A DNA stretch of 64,000 bases from Talpa occidentalis (taxonomy: Eukaryota > Chordata > Mammalia > Eulipotyphla > Talpidae): positions 64,582,228 through 64,646,227 of the forward strand of contig NW_023605083.1 of the NCBI RefSeq assembly GCF_014898055.3. Reading direction: 5' to 3'. The first letter of the stretch is position 1; each line of letters begins with the position of its first letter. The notes under the pieces were generated by a model. The model was not told the origin of the DNA. It saw only the letters and a list, made by a program, of their open reading frames with translations, and searched no databases. Positions 44,972-56,864 of this stretch are shown here, piece after piece. A program made the position numbers and the translations under genes.

Positions 44972-46685
44972 GTAACACCCTCTGTTCCCCTCACTTCCCC
45001 AGGCGTCGAGATGGTAACCTGAGTTCCTTCATATGCTAATCCTTGGCTGCCTTTCTATCTCCTCTTGGACTTCTCTGCCCATTCATCACCTTGGTACTCA
45101 AGTTCCTACATTAAATCGCCTCCACTTTAAATACCTAGTGTGGTTTCTGTTTATCTGGTCTTCCAGGATAGTTGCTATAGGACATACCCCACGTTTCAGG
45201 CCCCTTGGAGCTTTGGGCTTTTCCCACCCTACAAAGCCTTTGGAAGATCACGACTGCCTTGGTGACTTCAGGACAACAGATTGATTTTTCTTCTGCCAAA
45301 AAAACAAAAAACAAAAAGCAACCCAAAGCATCAGAATTGTAGAATAATTTCAAAATAGTCTGGTTGTCCAAATTTCTCAGCAGGCATTCATTGGGATGTG
45401 TGTAGAATTACCATCTTTCTTTTCTTCACGGGCTTCTCATTTTCGTAAGAAAACAGGCAACTCCATCCGATCCAACTGTGAGAGGAACTATTTTGATTTT
45501 TTAAAAATGCATGCAGTCATTTCCCCCTCCCCCTATTTGCCTGGGCTGTTGATCTTGTGATATATTTATAGAGATTGTGGTTGGCTGACCAGGAGTTATT
45601 TTGCAATAGGAATTTGTAAGATTTCTACTTTGAGCATGTGTTCCAGACTTTTCTGACTTTAAAAAGAAAAAAAAAAAATCTTTCTTAGCGCATCCACTTC
45701 GCTCTTGTGTAATCCTTTCACAACCAGAGTCAGCCTTGTGTTTTACATGTAGTTTTTGCTCTGTGTATTTCTTTTGATTCTGGCCTTTTCTCCTCATTGG
45801 TGTCTCTTTTTACTCCAAGATCTGAAAGACCATAGCTCCTTTTTTCACAAGAATTATGTTTACACATGAGAATGCGGTGACAGGGAAAGGGGTACTTTGA
45901 GGGTCAGGAGACCTCAGTTTCTTTATCTTTAAGAAAAGGGTTTTGGATGAGAGTGGAGGGGCGCGCATGCTACCACCTCCTGCTTTACCCTGCTGGCTGC
46001 AGACATCAGTAATCCATCACAGCACCCCTCCTAGCTGAGCTCTGCTCTGGCTCCAGAATCTTTCTCCATACATTGCTGCAGGCAGTTGCTATTAATTGAT
46101 TAGAATGTTACTGAAAATGAAGCCCCTTTGCCATGCTTGGACTACATGATTCCCTTGACTCCATTCATGAGAGTGGTTCTCTCAGTATGGGCAGTGCAGT
46201 TCCTTTCCATGTTTAAACAGTTGACTGACTCGATGAGCATTCAGCCATATTGCCCTTCTGCATGTGCTGTGGGGCCACAGAAGGGCTCCAGAAAGCTGGC
46301 AGCCGCCCTCATGGAGCTTGCAGTTAGGTCGGAAGCAAGGCTGCAGAGGTGGAGGTATTCCCAGGTGTGCAAGCATGCCCTTGCTGCTCCAGGAGACTGT
46401 GTCTGTAGACAAGAAGGCCTGCTTCCTGGCATGGTGCCTGAGGCCCAGCTGGTCAGAGTGGACTTCAGTACACCTGTGAGGACAGCGTGGAGCAAAGACA
46501 GAAGTAACACAAACAGAATCTACGAGTTTCAGAACCAGGAGGGTCCTCAGAACACCCCTGGTCAGAGTCTTCAGTTTATAGCCAGGAAATCTGGGGCTCA
46601 GAGGAAAGACGGGACTTGCCTAAATAAACAATAATTAAAAAGCTCAAGATAAATGATAAGTCATTTTAATAAATGATATTCGCAT
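44972..46685. other. Putative intron, mostly unique
   Basis: Start of the long intron after candidate exon 3. 46255-46340 is a possible L2 scrap. The 168-codon plus-strand reading at 46128-46634 overlaps old repeat sequence (cagaatctacgagtttcag) and is not called. Confidence 0.3.
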
Positions 46686-46689
46686 ACAG

Positions 46690-46925
46690 CCAATACTTAT
46701 ATAGCATTTAATATTTGCCAGCATTGTTTTGAGAGCTTTGCATATGTTAACTGAGCGAGTACTGAGTACCCTGTGAGGTAAGTCCTGTTATTATCTCCAT
46801 TTGACAGATTAAGAAACCAAGCCTTGGAGGGACACTTCCTCATGTCACATGGCTTGTAAGTGGCAGAGCCAGGGTTTGACCCCAGGCCAGCTGACTCCAG
46901 ATTCTATGTTGCGAAGTACTGTACC
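46690..46925 (-). repeat. Near-complete MIR SINE
   Basis: tttgccagcattgttttgag, ctgtgaggtaagtcctgtta, cattaagaaacc-type core, cttgtaagtggcagagccag and tgaccccaggccagctgact follow the reverse-complement MIR almost end to end. Confidence 0.8.
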
Positions 46926-47014
46926 AAGTAAATCTTTCGGGGTGGTGGGGGTGGGGGCAGGAGGGGATGAGGATCAGAACATATTTGGGTATTTTTTTAA
47001 AATGTATTAATTTT

Positions 47015-47326
47015 GGGCCTCCCCGGTGGTGCAGCAGTTGAGCGCTGGGTCGCGAAGCTGCCTGCAGCCTCTGCAGCGCTGGTTCGATCCCCAGCTGCTC
47101 CCCGGCCACCAGAAGAGGGTCCCACATGGCATGCAGACCTCTCCTGCCGCCTGCTGCTCCCCTCAGCAGTGTACTTCGGTCCTTCTGCCTGCTCTGCTCC
47201 CCGCTCTGGCTCTGGTGAATTCTCTCACCCTCCCGCGCTTCTTCTGACTGTACCCAGTGCTTGTATAAACAAACAAAAACAAACAAACAAATAAATAAAA
47301 ATACATGCCTCTTTTTAAAAAAAAAT
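47015..47326 (+). mobile_element. tRNA-derived SINE with variable 3' tail
   Basis: Plus-strand younger-subfamily copy with a clean head and ctggttcgatccccagc. The tail is an irregular aaacaaacaaaaacaaacaa run, then about 15 non-repetitive bases and a second A run. Exact duplication aaaatgtattaatttt at 46999-47014 and 47327-47342. Confidence 0.92.
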
Positions 47327-47859
47327 AAAATGTATTAATTTTACTCTCTACCATCACTGTAATCATGATGACATCACCTGGATCTGTGACTCATGTGGCG
47401 CTGTTAGCACTGCTGGCAATGTTATAGGTTTATACCTTTACGTCCACCCAGCAGCTGTGCTTTGTAGGGTATTCTTCTACAGAGGACACTGAGACTGAAA
47501 CGTGTGATGTGCCTTGTGTTTTTCATGGAGTTCCTGAGTGGCCCAGGCTGAATTTGGAGCCCTGTCTGCCTCACCCCAGATGTCAGAATTAGGAGGTTTC
47601 TGAGAGGCCGTAAGTCCAGGAGATGGGCAGCAGAAGGGCTGGCAGTCTGAGGAAGGCCTGGGGCCAGGGTCCTCTCCCAGCTTGGGGGGGCTGCCTCTCT
47701 TCCCTGGGGACTGTCTGGGCACCCCAGTATCACCTTGGACATGTCACAGCCCTTTATTGTGGTCTCCCTGAAAGAGCTTTGAGGAGCAACCTTTTCCCCT
47801 TACTGAAAAAATACCTAAAGGGGTAACTTTGAAAACTGTCTTCCAATTCTGGGTTCACC

Positions 47860-48185
47860 TAATTTGGAGCTTGCAACTGTCTGTATTTATAATAGGGTTT
47901 TTTCCCCTGTGAAGCAAAAAAGTTTTTCTTTTTTTACCCCTGTGTGCCCCCCCCCCCACTTCCTGCTGATCTGAAGCGAATATTTATCATGTATTTAATG
48001 AGTAATCTGAGTCTTGGCTTGGTGAGGCTGTACCAGGACATGGTTTATGGCTGATCTGGTTTTAACTCGCTCCAGGCGGTTTTCCCTGGAGTTTTCTGTA
48101 AAATCATAAACCTGGAGAGAGAATTTTTGTGGAATCCAGTCACATGACTCACTCTTTTGTAAATTGAGAGATTAACTGTGTGACT
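47860..48185. promoter_or_regulatory. Candidate conserved non-coding element
   Basis: Repeat-poor block with gcgaatatttatcatgtatt, taatgagtaatctgagtctt and tctgtaaaatcataaacctg. Lies in the putative intron after 44971. Inferred from composition only. Confidence 0.3.
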
Positions 48186-48334
48186 GTAAAGAATGGAGAC
48201 ACTTTTCTTTTTTTAAAAGAAAACAAACAGAGCAGCATTATTCACCCAGAGGAGTGTGTCCACTCTCGGAAGACAGAGGTGGGGGCTGTCACTCGCCAAG
48301 GGCCAGGGTCTCTGCGCTGTGCCCAAGGGCAGTG

Positions 48335-48575
48335 TGGTATAGGGTGTGAGAAATGCAGACCTGGAGTGGAGCATCTAGGTTAGAGGCCTGCGGAGCCTCT
48401 TCCCAGCTGATCCCTGCTCTCTGCAGATCTTGGTGTCCTTGTCTACATAGTGGGATTGAGACGGTCCTTACCACTTAAGGTGGTTGAGGAGATGAAGTGA
48501 GATGGTGCATGCAGTGCCTACACCCAGGACTGGCATATAGGAGGTGCTCAGCAGGTGCCAACTGCTTGTGATTAT
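48335..48575 (+). repeat. MIR SINE
   Basis: gtgtggtatagggtgtgaga, cttgtctacatagtgggatt and actggcatataggaggtgct follow the MIR order. Confidence 0.65.
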
Positions 48576-48654
48576 CATGGCCATTGGAGGCCCTTGGTAC
48601 AGCATTCATAATACAAGCCCCATTATGTGGATGTCAAGGCTCTGCTCCAAGCCT

Positions 48655-48800
48655 GTAGCTGATGAGCTCTCTTCTTCCTCACAGCAGCCTCTGTGAGTTG
48701 GGCAGCGGCGCATTCCCACTTGACAGAGGAAGGCACAAAGGCACTGAGATGTCAAGTCACTTGCCTGAGGTCTCACTAGCCAGGGGCAGGGTTGTGCCCC
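48655..48800 (-). repeat. MIR SINE fragment
   Basis: cccacttgacagaggaaggc, aaggcactgagatgtcaagt and cacttgcctgaggtctcact match the reverse-complement MIR. Confidence 0.6.
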
Positions 48801-48844
48801 ACCTGACTCTGCTGCTGGTGGCCATCATCTTTAGTCCTGGAGCC

Positions 48845-50340
48845 TAAGGGCTTCCATCACTGGTCCCAGAAGGCAGACCAGGCCTTGACTGACCCTGCCT
48901 GGATGTGGGTATCAGTCTTGTACCTGGTCTTAATGCCTCCCTTTGCCTTTTCCAGCAGTCCTTTTGCACACAGAGTTCTGTATGTTTCTCCTCTGCTTAA
49001 AGCTCTTTGTGTTGGGTCAAGGATATAAGGGAACTCACTCTTTTATCTGTGACTTCTATAAAGGTAAACTTATTTCAACGTAAAGTGTTTTAAAAAAACC
49101 ATAGCCTCATTGGACCTGACCCCAGGAACAAGCTCACGCTTCCATTCACAGCCTTACACTCCTTCGTGAGTCAGCCCAGTGAGGGGAACAGAATTTACAC
49201 ACACTAAACAACCAGTAACTATTACCTGACGTGTTGGACCCAGAGCGCACCCCTTGGTGGCATCCAGAGCCCTGGAATAAGGAGACTTCTCCGGGCCTGC
49301 ATGCCAACTCCCGCATGGTAGCTAAGGCAGGCCGCCGCCCCCTCTCTGAGACCAGCAGTCCCCCTTCCTCTGAGGTTGGGAGTCAGGCCCAAGCGTGGAG
49401 GTAGAGACCAGGCCCACTGCACAAAGCTGGAGACTGACAGGTGTTTATTTCTAGCCCGTTCTACTCCCAATAGTTCCATGTCCTGGAGCTTTCTTCTTCC
49501 ACGTTCCCAAACCATCACTTCCCTTTCCTACAAATGACCGTGGCTTCTGGGTTGGCTTCCTTCCCAGGCATTGGCTGCCTTCAACGGTGCACTTGCCTTC
49601 CGAGGTGGCTGAGAACCTTGAAATAAGTCAGAACTCCCCAGTGCAGTTTACAGGTGCTCAGTAATTACTGGCTGCTATTGTTATGAGAAACAGTAGTGGT
49701 GGTGGCGATGATGACGATGATGATGATGACGATGATGATGAAGAAGAAGAAGAAGAAGACGACTGCTAGAGGCTGCTATGATCCTCATGGCCACCCACCA
49801 GAGAGAGAAGAACCTGCCTGTACCTGGGAACCCATAAGAATAAGACAAGGCCCTGCTGGTTCCATTCCAAGGAAGCCTGATTTCTTGACACTTGACCTTG
49901 GAGAGCAAGAACCTAGAGTAGGGAGGAAGGAACAACGTAACTGGGAGGAATAAAGAAATCGGTCAGTTCCCGTGGGATTCTCTTGTAGTTGGAAATTTAA
50001 CCAATCAATGATAGTGGCTTTGGGGCCTCCCTCGGAGAGGCTTCCTGTACCGGTTTGGGGGCCAGGCTACATGTCTGTTCTGTGGAGCACTGTAGCTGCT
50101 CTACAGCAAAGGAGAAGAAAAAAGATGAAACCATTATTCTATCCTTCCCAGGGCTAGAGGCTGCCAGGCCAGATGGAGGTGTGGACTCTGGCCTGGGATA
50201 TCTAGGCAGGGGATCCTTGCCTGCTGCTGGCATATTGGTGGGCTGGTCCTTTCCTTCAGATTGGTGAAGGCCCTCAGAGAAGCCTGTAGCTCTGGCGGGT
50301 TCAGCAACAGGCTACCCACCTGGGCAAGATGGCACCGGCC
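48845..50340. other. Putative intron, mostly unique
   Basis: No recognised family apart from the GAT/GAA tract near 49700. A minus-strand reading at 49222-49518 has no recognisable domain. Confidence 0.3.
49696..49765 (+). repeat. Compound (GAT)n/(GAA)n tract
   Basis: gatgatgatgatgacgatga followed by gaagaagaagaagaagac. It yields spurious poly-Met/Lys and poly-His open frames. Confidence 0.93.
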
Positions 50341-50680
50341 TCCTTACTCCTGGCACCCAGCTTGTGGCCACTTCATTTGCGTCTAGGTTTTACATTGCCT
50401 CTGTTGAGTGGGGGTTCTGTGCACCCCCAGCATCCCTTCCTCTGGGAAGCCCTTCCTGACCCTGTAGTCTCATTGGATCCTGTTGTCAAAGGTGCTTATG
50501 GCGCCCAGCCTTTCTCTTTGTACCTATCTCAGTTGGTTACTATACATTGATAGTGTGAAGTAGTTAAGTAACTGCCTTTATTCTTCCCCACTGTCCTTGA
50601 TGCTGTTGTATCCCACTAACTACTCTGGTGCCCAGCACAGAGTAAGCACTTAATAGCTAATATTTGATGAATGAATAAGG
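50340..50680 (+). repeat. L2 LINE 3' end
   Basis: ctctgggaagcccttcctga, gtgcccagcacagagtaagc and aatatttgatgaatgaataa follow the L2 3' UTR order. Confidence 0.7.
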
Positions 50681-51011
50681 AACTATGTCTGATTTAGTGT
50701 CAGCACCCTAAGGCTTTGCTCAAAATCACACATCTAGTATTAACTCTAAGCATCTACTGAAAAATGGTATCACTCACCTGGGTTTCAGCACTTTTAATCC
50801 AGAGCATTCTCTGGCAGCTGCCATTCACCCCTCAAACTTCGGACCCAGGGCATCTGTGACCTTGAGCCACCATGTAAACTTAGGAAGCAAATGCAAAATT
50901 AAAAGCCAGGCATACACATTAAAAATATATATATTGAATGTGATATAAAAAGCAAGATTCTTGTTAGAGAATTTATTATCTTTAGTTTCCTGGGAATGGA
51001 ATCAGCTTTAT

Positions 51012-51279
51012 TTTTTTTTTTTTTTTAAATAGAGGCATGTTTTATTTATTTATCTGCACTGGGTACAGTCAGAAGCACGGGAGGGTGAGAGAATTCACCA
51101 GAGCCAGAGCGGGGATCAGAGCAGGCAGAAGGACCGAAGTACACTGCTGAGGGGAGCAGCGGGCGGCAGGAGAGGTCTGCGCGCCATGTGGGACCCTCCT
51201 CTGGTGGCCGGGAGCAGCCGGGATCGAACTGGGCAGCTTCGCAACCCAGCGCTCAACCGCTGCGCCACCGGGGAGGCCC
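51012..51279 (-). mobile_element. tRNA-derived SINE
   Basis: Minus-strand younger-subfamily copy with a clean head gcgccaccggggaggccc. Exact 15-bp duplication tggaatcagctttat at 50997-51011 and 51280-51294. Confidence 0.93.
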
Positions 51280-51519
51280 TGGAATCAGCTTTATAACCTG
51301 CAAAGCTGTTGTTTGGTATTAGCATACAAACCCTCAGTAGGTGTTCTCAGGAACACCTGGCGAGAACAAGCAGAGGACAACCTGTGCTTATGTTACCGTT
51401 GTGGTCTGTTGGTTAGTAGGGAAGCAGTTCATCTACATTGTTTGGGGCCAGGTTTGATTTGATGGTTCATACATGAAGGACATGTGTGTAAGAGAAATGG
51501 TCACAAGCTTGGGTTGAGA

Positions 51520-51680
51520 AGGTGTGTGAGCCAGTCACTCAACCCTTGGATGCTTGTTTAATTCTTGTGATAGAAGATAAACTGCATTGTGTCCTTTGCA
51601 GGGTTACTGGGAGAATTCCATGAAGTATAACAATCCACAGAGCGCTGTGCTGATGATTGATAATCTCATGTACCAAAGAG
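51520..51680 (+). repeat. Probable MIR SINE fragment
   Basis: gccagtcactcaacccttgg and cagggttactgggagaattc followed by ccatgaagtat resemble the MIR 3' half. Confidence 0.45.
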
Positions 51681-51689
51681 ATGCATTTC

Positions 51690-52390
51690 TATTTTTCTTG
51701 ATGCTAAGCCCCAAGAGTTTTGGAATCTTCCTTGACTCTGTCTCATACCCCCACATCTAGTTCATCAGTAAGTCCTGTTGGTTCTACCTCCCAGTAAATT
51801 CAGAACCCAACCCCTCACAGCCACCTTCCTCTTTCACTGGGGCTGCTGTTATAGTCACCTCTTCAAAGGCCTCCTGCTGCCTCTGCCCTTGCTGCATTGT
51901 CTGTGCTTAGCATAGCAGCCAGAATGATCTTTTGAAAAAGGAAGTCGATTGTGTCACTCTGCCAGAACCTCCCAGCGGTTCTGCAGAGTAAAAGCCAAAG
52001 CCCTTCCGTTGTCTGTTAGGCCCTACACAGGTCACCTCCCAGATCCCAGCTCCTCTGGTCCTCACTCACTCCATCTCAGACATCTTGGCATCCTCGCTGT
52101 TCATCAAGCGAGGTGCTGGCCATTCCCTCTTACCCACACCCCACAGGGCCAGCTCCCTCACCGCCTTCCATTGTTTGCCCAGTGATGCCTACTCTGACCA
52201 CCTTATTCCACTGAACCCTGCTACTCCTGCCTGCCTTGCTCCTAGGACTCAATACTTGCTCCCATATGTTTTACTTATTTATTCTTCCTGTTACCGTCTC
52301 CCTCCACTTGAGTGTAATCACCTTGAGGGCAGGAATATGTCCCAGCTGCCTAGAACAGTGTCTGGTATGTAGTAAGACTTGTCAGATAAG
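51690..52390 (+). repeat. L2 LINE, about 700 bp
   Basis: ttgtgtcactctgccagaac, gagtaaaagccaaagccctt, gtcctcactcactccatctc, tagttctt-type spacer, caccttgagggcaggaatat and gtgtctggtatgtagtaag follow the L2 3' part in order. Confidence 0.7.
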
Positions 52391-52399
52391 TGAGTGACT

Positions 52400-53690
52400 T
52401 ATTCCTAATTTGAATCTTGATTCTTAGTGGGAGAAGCAGAAAATTCAAGTTAAGTCTTGGGAACCCACTGGATATTGGAAAGGAAAGCAGTAGGCTCACG
52501 GAGCTTGGGTTGTCCAGACCCATTTGTCATCGAGTCTTCAGTAAAGAGCAGGGGACTTAGAACCATTCTCTGGGCAGTTCCAGGGGCTCCGCACTACTTC
52601 TTGCAGGTGTGGTACCTCCTGCAGGTCTCCAGCTCAAGTGCCCTTGGTTTTACTCATGGTGGAGGCTCTGAGTACAATCAGTTGTACCAATTGATCATTT
52701 AAAACAAATTTTTGTATTCAAATTCATGCTCATATGTATAAAAGACACTTTATGGAATAATATGTATTTGATACTCATGACTATAACATGCACATGGATT
52801 GATACAAAAAATAAAAGACTTCAAAGGCATTTCAGCATGCAGAGACCTTCTCTCCTGGATTCGTAGTCACCTTGCCCTTCCATAAGAGTGGAGGGAAGCC
52901 CTGGGAACAGTGAGTGGTGGACTTGGAATTGTCCACCAGTGGATTTGAGGTTATCCATTAGAGTGCTTAATGCATAGTAGGCTTTTCAGAAGTAGTACCT
53001 GTTGAGCAAGAAAAGGAATAATTATTTAGAATCACTTGTTATCTCATCCAAATGCAATTGCTAATACAGTTCATCAATCATCTAAGCAACTCATTATCAG
53101 TATTTCCTGAGAAATAATAATAAACGGATGCCTACTTGGTGACTGTAATATTTGCCCAGTCTAGCACCTGCCGTGGGTGCTAGCATCTTGGCCCTGTGTG
53201 GGATGTGGTGTTTGCTCAGGAGGAGCACCCAGTCTGGGGGAAGGCGGGTGCTCCAGGGCCAGCCCCATCCCATGGAGTTGGTCAGAGGTGCTGGTGGTGA
53301 GGTGTTAGTGATGTTGGGAGAACAATGAACAGGGACAAATCAAATCTAGCGGGGGAGGAGTCACTGAGGTCTCCAGAAAGTAAGCACTTTTTAAGTTTCT
53401 GTGTGGAAGGGAAAAGGCAGGGTCCTAATTAGACCACCACGGAAATGGGCCACACCATGTCTGTACTGACTGGGCTTGACCGGTGGCTGAGGCGCCATCT
53501 TGAAGTTGCCCCCTGAAAGCTGGTGGCCCCTTCAACCCGCTCTGAGCCCAAGGGAGCTCAAGCCCCCACATTTGTGGTGGCACCTCAGCTTCCTGAGTCT
53601 GTGGCTCCACTCTCTTATCACAGAAAGGCATTTCATTTTTCGAGATCAGGCAGCCAGGACCCAAGGAGCTGTTTTCCTCCATTGTGCAAG
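52400..53690. other. Putative intron, unique sequence
   Basis: Includes an AT-rich possibly conserved stretch at 52690-52830 (gtattcaaattcatgctcat). No exon supported. Confidence 0.3.
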
Positions 53691-54094
53691 CATGACAAAT
53701 CATTAATTTTTGATTGATTTGCTTAGAATTATGGGCGCCCCAGCATTCTTTCCGCCGCTGAACAGCTGTATAACAAATGAATATATCAGTGTGCACAAAA
53801 GATTGGAGATCTAAGAGAAGCAATTACATTGGCCACCCTCCCCCACCCTCAACCTTCCCGGGCAATGAAGGGAGGAAATTTTTACCAGAAATTCCTCAAG
53901 TGGCTTTAAAAAAAAATGCCTTTTTATAATTGAATTAAATCTTTATCTCTTCATCTTTTGCTGCAGATTTCCAAATACATACCAGTTTGCCACGTGCTTG
54001 GATTCTATCCATCCACGAGAAATCTTTGATAATGAAATTTCAACTTGTGAATTAAAACCAAAAGGAAAAAAAGGAGCAAATTCTACTCCTCCTT

Positions 54095-54125
<31 letters not shown>

Positions 54126-54720
54126 GGTCGCTGCTATTCCTTTAAGATTTTGGAACCGTACCAGTGCACTAAATGTGACCTCCATAACTTTTAAATTAAG
54201 AATTTATGCTGGCTTGAAATTTATGAAATATTTCAGCATGAAAGAAAGCCTTTTTCCCTCAGGAAAATTGAGCAATAAATCACAGCACTGTGGATTTACT
54301 GCCCTAGAGCCAGCGAGAGATAGGATTTTTTTTTTTTTGCTTCATTCTAAAAAAAAAAAAAATGTAATCATATAAGACAGCTTAGCTGCTATCCTCCCAC
54401 TCTCTAGAATTTTTAATTTCAGCTGTTTCTGCTTGGATTTATTTCCAATATTCCTGCTCGGCTTTTCAATTTCCTCAGTTATTAAATTTTAATTCAGTGC
54501 ATTAGCATTTAAATTAAAAAAGGGTTTATTTTATCGAAATCGTTGGCCAGCCCCCATCCCGTAGCACACGAATTGCCTGTTTCTGCCATTTGCACAAAAT
54601 GTGAAATGCAGCTAATGTCTTACAACTTACATTTGCACAAATTTAGAAATAAAATTTCTGGGTTTGGAATAATATTTTCTTTCCAAGAAAATCCTTAATA
54701 AGAGAATGGAAAAGAACAAC
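53690..54720. promoter_or_regulatory. Candidate conserved developmental enhancer, about 1 kb
   Basis: The longest repeat-poor AT-rich block in the window. It carries many homeodomain-core and similar motifs: aaatcattaatttttgattg, aacaaatgaatatatcagtg, taaattaagaatttatgctg, ttaattcagtgcattagcat and taaattttaattcagtg. Also present are aattgagcaataaatcacag and an E-box-like cagctg. A T run at 54101-54125 is the only low-complexity interruption. Open frames here are short. The block sits inside the putative intron 44972-58234. Conservation itself cannot be measured here. Confidence 0.45.
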
Positions 54721-55450
54721 TCAACATTCATTTGGGAGGGAAGAGGAAGGCCAGATGAAACCAAAAATAGCCTTGCCCAGATCCTAGGGAGAAGCTGGTG
54801 TAGAAGAACTGGGTAGAGCTTGGAGAAGGGGGCAGGTACCCTGGGGCAGTGGTGTGTGGATACCTTTACCTCATCTTCTGGAAGAGTGAGTAAGAGGGTC
54901 TCTCAAGGATCCATGTGCCTTACCATATTTCTTTTTGCTACAGAGGGATTAGGTTAAAGTTGGGTCAGCTCTACAGACAGTGGCAGATGAAAGGGAGGAG
55001 GCAATGATGCAACTTAATCTCGAGCCTCCTATCCCCATTTTAACCTATGAGAATTTCATAGGGAAAGAAAAGAACTTAGCCAAGTTCAAGGTCTTCGTAC
55101 CTTGAGTCAGACTGAGGAGGACCAGGGAGCCACATCCTTCAGGAGCACATGGTACAGTGGCAGCCGAAGTAGAGTCTCTGTTACTTAAGCGGTCCCTCCC
55201 CAGGTTTGCTGGCACCTGTGTTTCTGTGTTCAGCGTCATTCTGACTCCGGAGAAACCTCAGGCCTCTGGGGTCTGGTGGATGCTCATGAGATGCTTACTT
55301 GCCATTTGGGGTGCAGATCAGGCCAGAGCCAGGCTGGGATGACCCCTGGCACCATTCCTACCAGCTTGCTCCTCTGTTACGTAATTTCATTCAAGCTGCA
55401 CCTCATTCTACTGGACCTTTATAACTGTAGTGAGGGTTGTTAGTGATCTT
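54720..55450. other. Putative intron, unique sequence
   Basis: No repeat or exon that I can support. Confidence 0.3.
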
Positions 55451-55454
55451 TATT

Positions 55455-55700
55455 ATTACAGCTGAGTCTATGCTAAGTGCCTTTACATACATTAACTTTA
55501 CTTAAATCTTATGCTAATCTCCTGAGGTAGGTCCTTGGATTAGTGTATTGCCATTTTGCACATGAGGGAAACAAGAGTCCTTGAGCACGTAGGGGACTTG
55601 CCTGTGATTATAGCGCTAGAAGGAGGCAGAACCAGGACTCCAGCTTAGACCATGGACTCTGAACCCAGGCGCTCTTCAGCTTGGGTTCAAATTGCAAATG
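55455..55700 (-). repeat. MIR SINE
   Basis: gctaagtgcctttacataca, cctgaggtaggtccttggat, gccattttgcacatgaggga and ggactctgaacccaggcgct follow the reverse-complement MIR. Confidence 0.75.
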
Positions 55701-55704
55701 AAGT

Positions 55705-56685
55705 TATATGATACTGGGTAAGGATGGGTTTGTGTGCGAATTGGTGCTCTGAACTCTGGGTTTCAGCTGGGTGGCCCCACAGCTGCCCCTGTTGTTATGG
55801 TGGGGCCAGACTCAGCCAGACTCCACGCTGTGATTGACAGAAGCTGTGATACTGTCACACGCTGTCTTGGGCAGCCTTGCGCCCCTTGTCTGTCCACACC
55901 CCTGCCTTTATCAGCTTCCATGTCTGCCAGTTAAGGGACATTTCACAGCTGCTGCGGTCCACTCCTCCTTCCAGTCAGTCTCTCTCCCCACTCCCACCAC
56001 TATAGGTTTTGTTTGGACATCTGTTTGAACATTTTTCATGTTTTGTCCGTGTTTTGTAAAAGCGGATGGAAAACCTTGTGTGTTGGCTACCTGTGATAAG
56101 AAGCTCCCATGTCATAAACATTATAAAAGGGAAACAGGTGGTGATGATCAGGTGTGCCGAAAATAGAGACTCATGTCTCTTACCTAGTCATGTGTTCACT
56201 GCACTTAAACTGGACTCTCTGTGAAATTGTGAAGGAAAAGGACAAAAAAAGAACATTGAAAGTGTGTATGAAAAAATGGATGAAAAGCTAAAAATAAGTG
56301 CCCAGAGTTGAGTCTGAAAGGTGAGAGATCATTTGGGATTTTACCATTTTTTGAAGCTGTCCACCATTTCTGCCTCTTAGCATATGTACGTTAAAATAAC
56401 TTCCCCTTTGCTTTTACATAGTAGTTATGAGGAATCAAGATGTCGCAAAGAGGCTGTAATTGATCCTTTTGCTCCCAGTGAACTGATAGACAAACCATTT
56501 TCTGCTTTCTTGTTTCTTCCTCTGAAATAACACATCAGCATCTCATTAATTTCTCCCTCCCAGGTCTCATATTTCTACCTTCCTATTTGTCCTTAACTTT
56601 TCCATTTCCCTCTCGTGGCCAGTGTAGGCGAGGTGGGTTCCCCCATTTCCAGATTGGCTTTCCTGAATGTTTGAAGGGAGATAAA
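55705..56685. other. Putative intron, unique sequence
   Basis: No recognised repeat; no supported exon. Confidence 0.3.
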
Positions 56686-56689
56686 AAAT

Positions 56690-56860
56690 GACAGCGCTGA
56701 GAAAGGTGGGCTTCGAAGTCACCCAGATCTGGGCTTGTAACAAGAGGTTTTCAGTAGATGAATTCAATCCTTTGACCACCTGTGCTTCACTTGTAAATTG
56801 GGGATATGGTATATGTGTATTGGGTGAACTATAGAGAAGAGGAAATGAGACATTTGATGT
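56690..56860 (+). repeat. Probable MIR SINE
   Basis: cacccagatctgggcttgta, tcaatcctttgaccacctgt and cacttgtaaattggggatat follow the MIR order loosely. Confidence 0.45.
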
Positions 56861-56864
56861 CCAT

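Noticed and set aside
46128..46634. 168-codon plus-strand open frame
   Set aside because: It runs across L2-like and other ancient repeat sequence and shows no domain.
49696..49953. Poly-His and poly-Met/Lys open frames
   Set aside because: They are translations of the GAT/GAA microsatellite.
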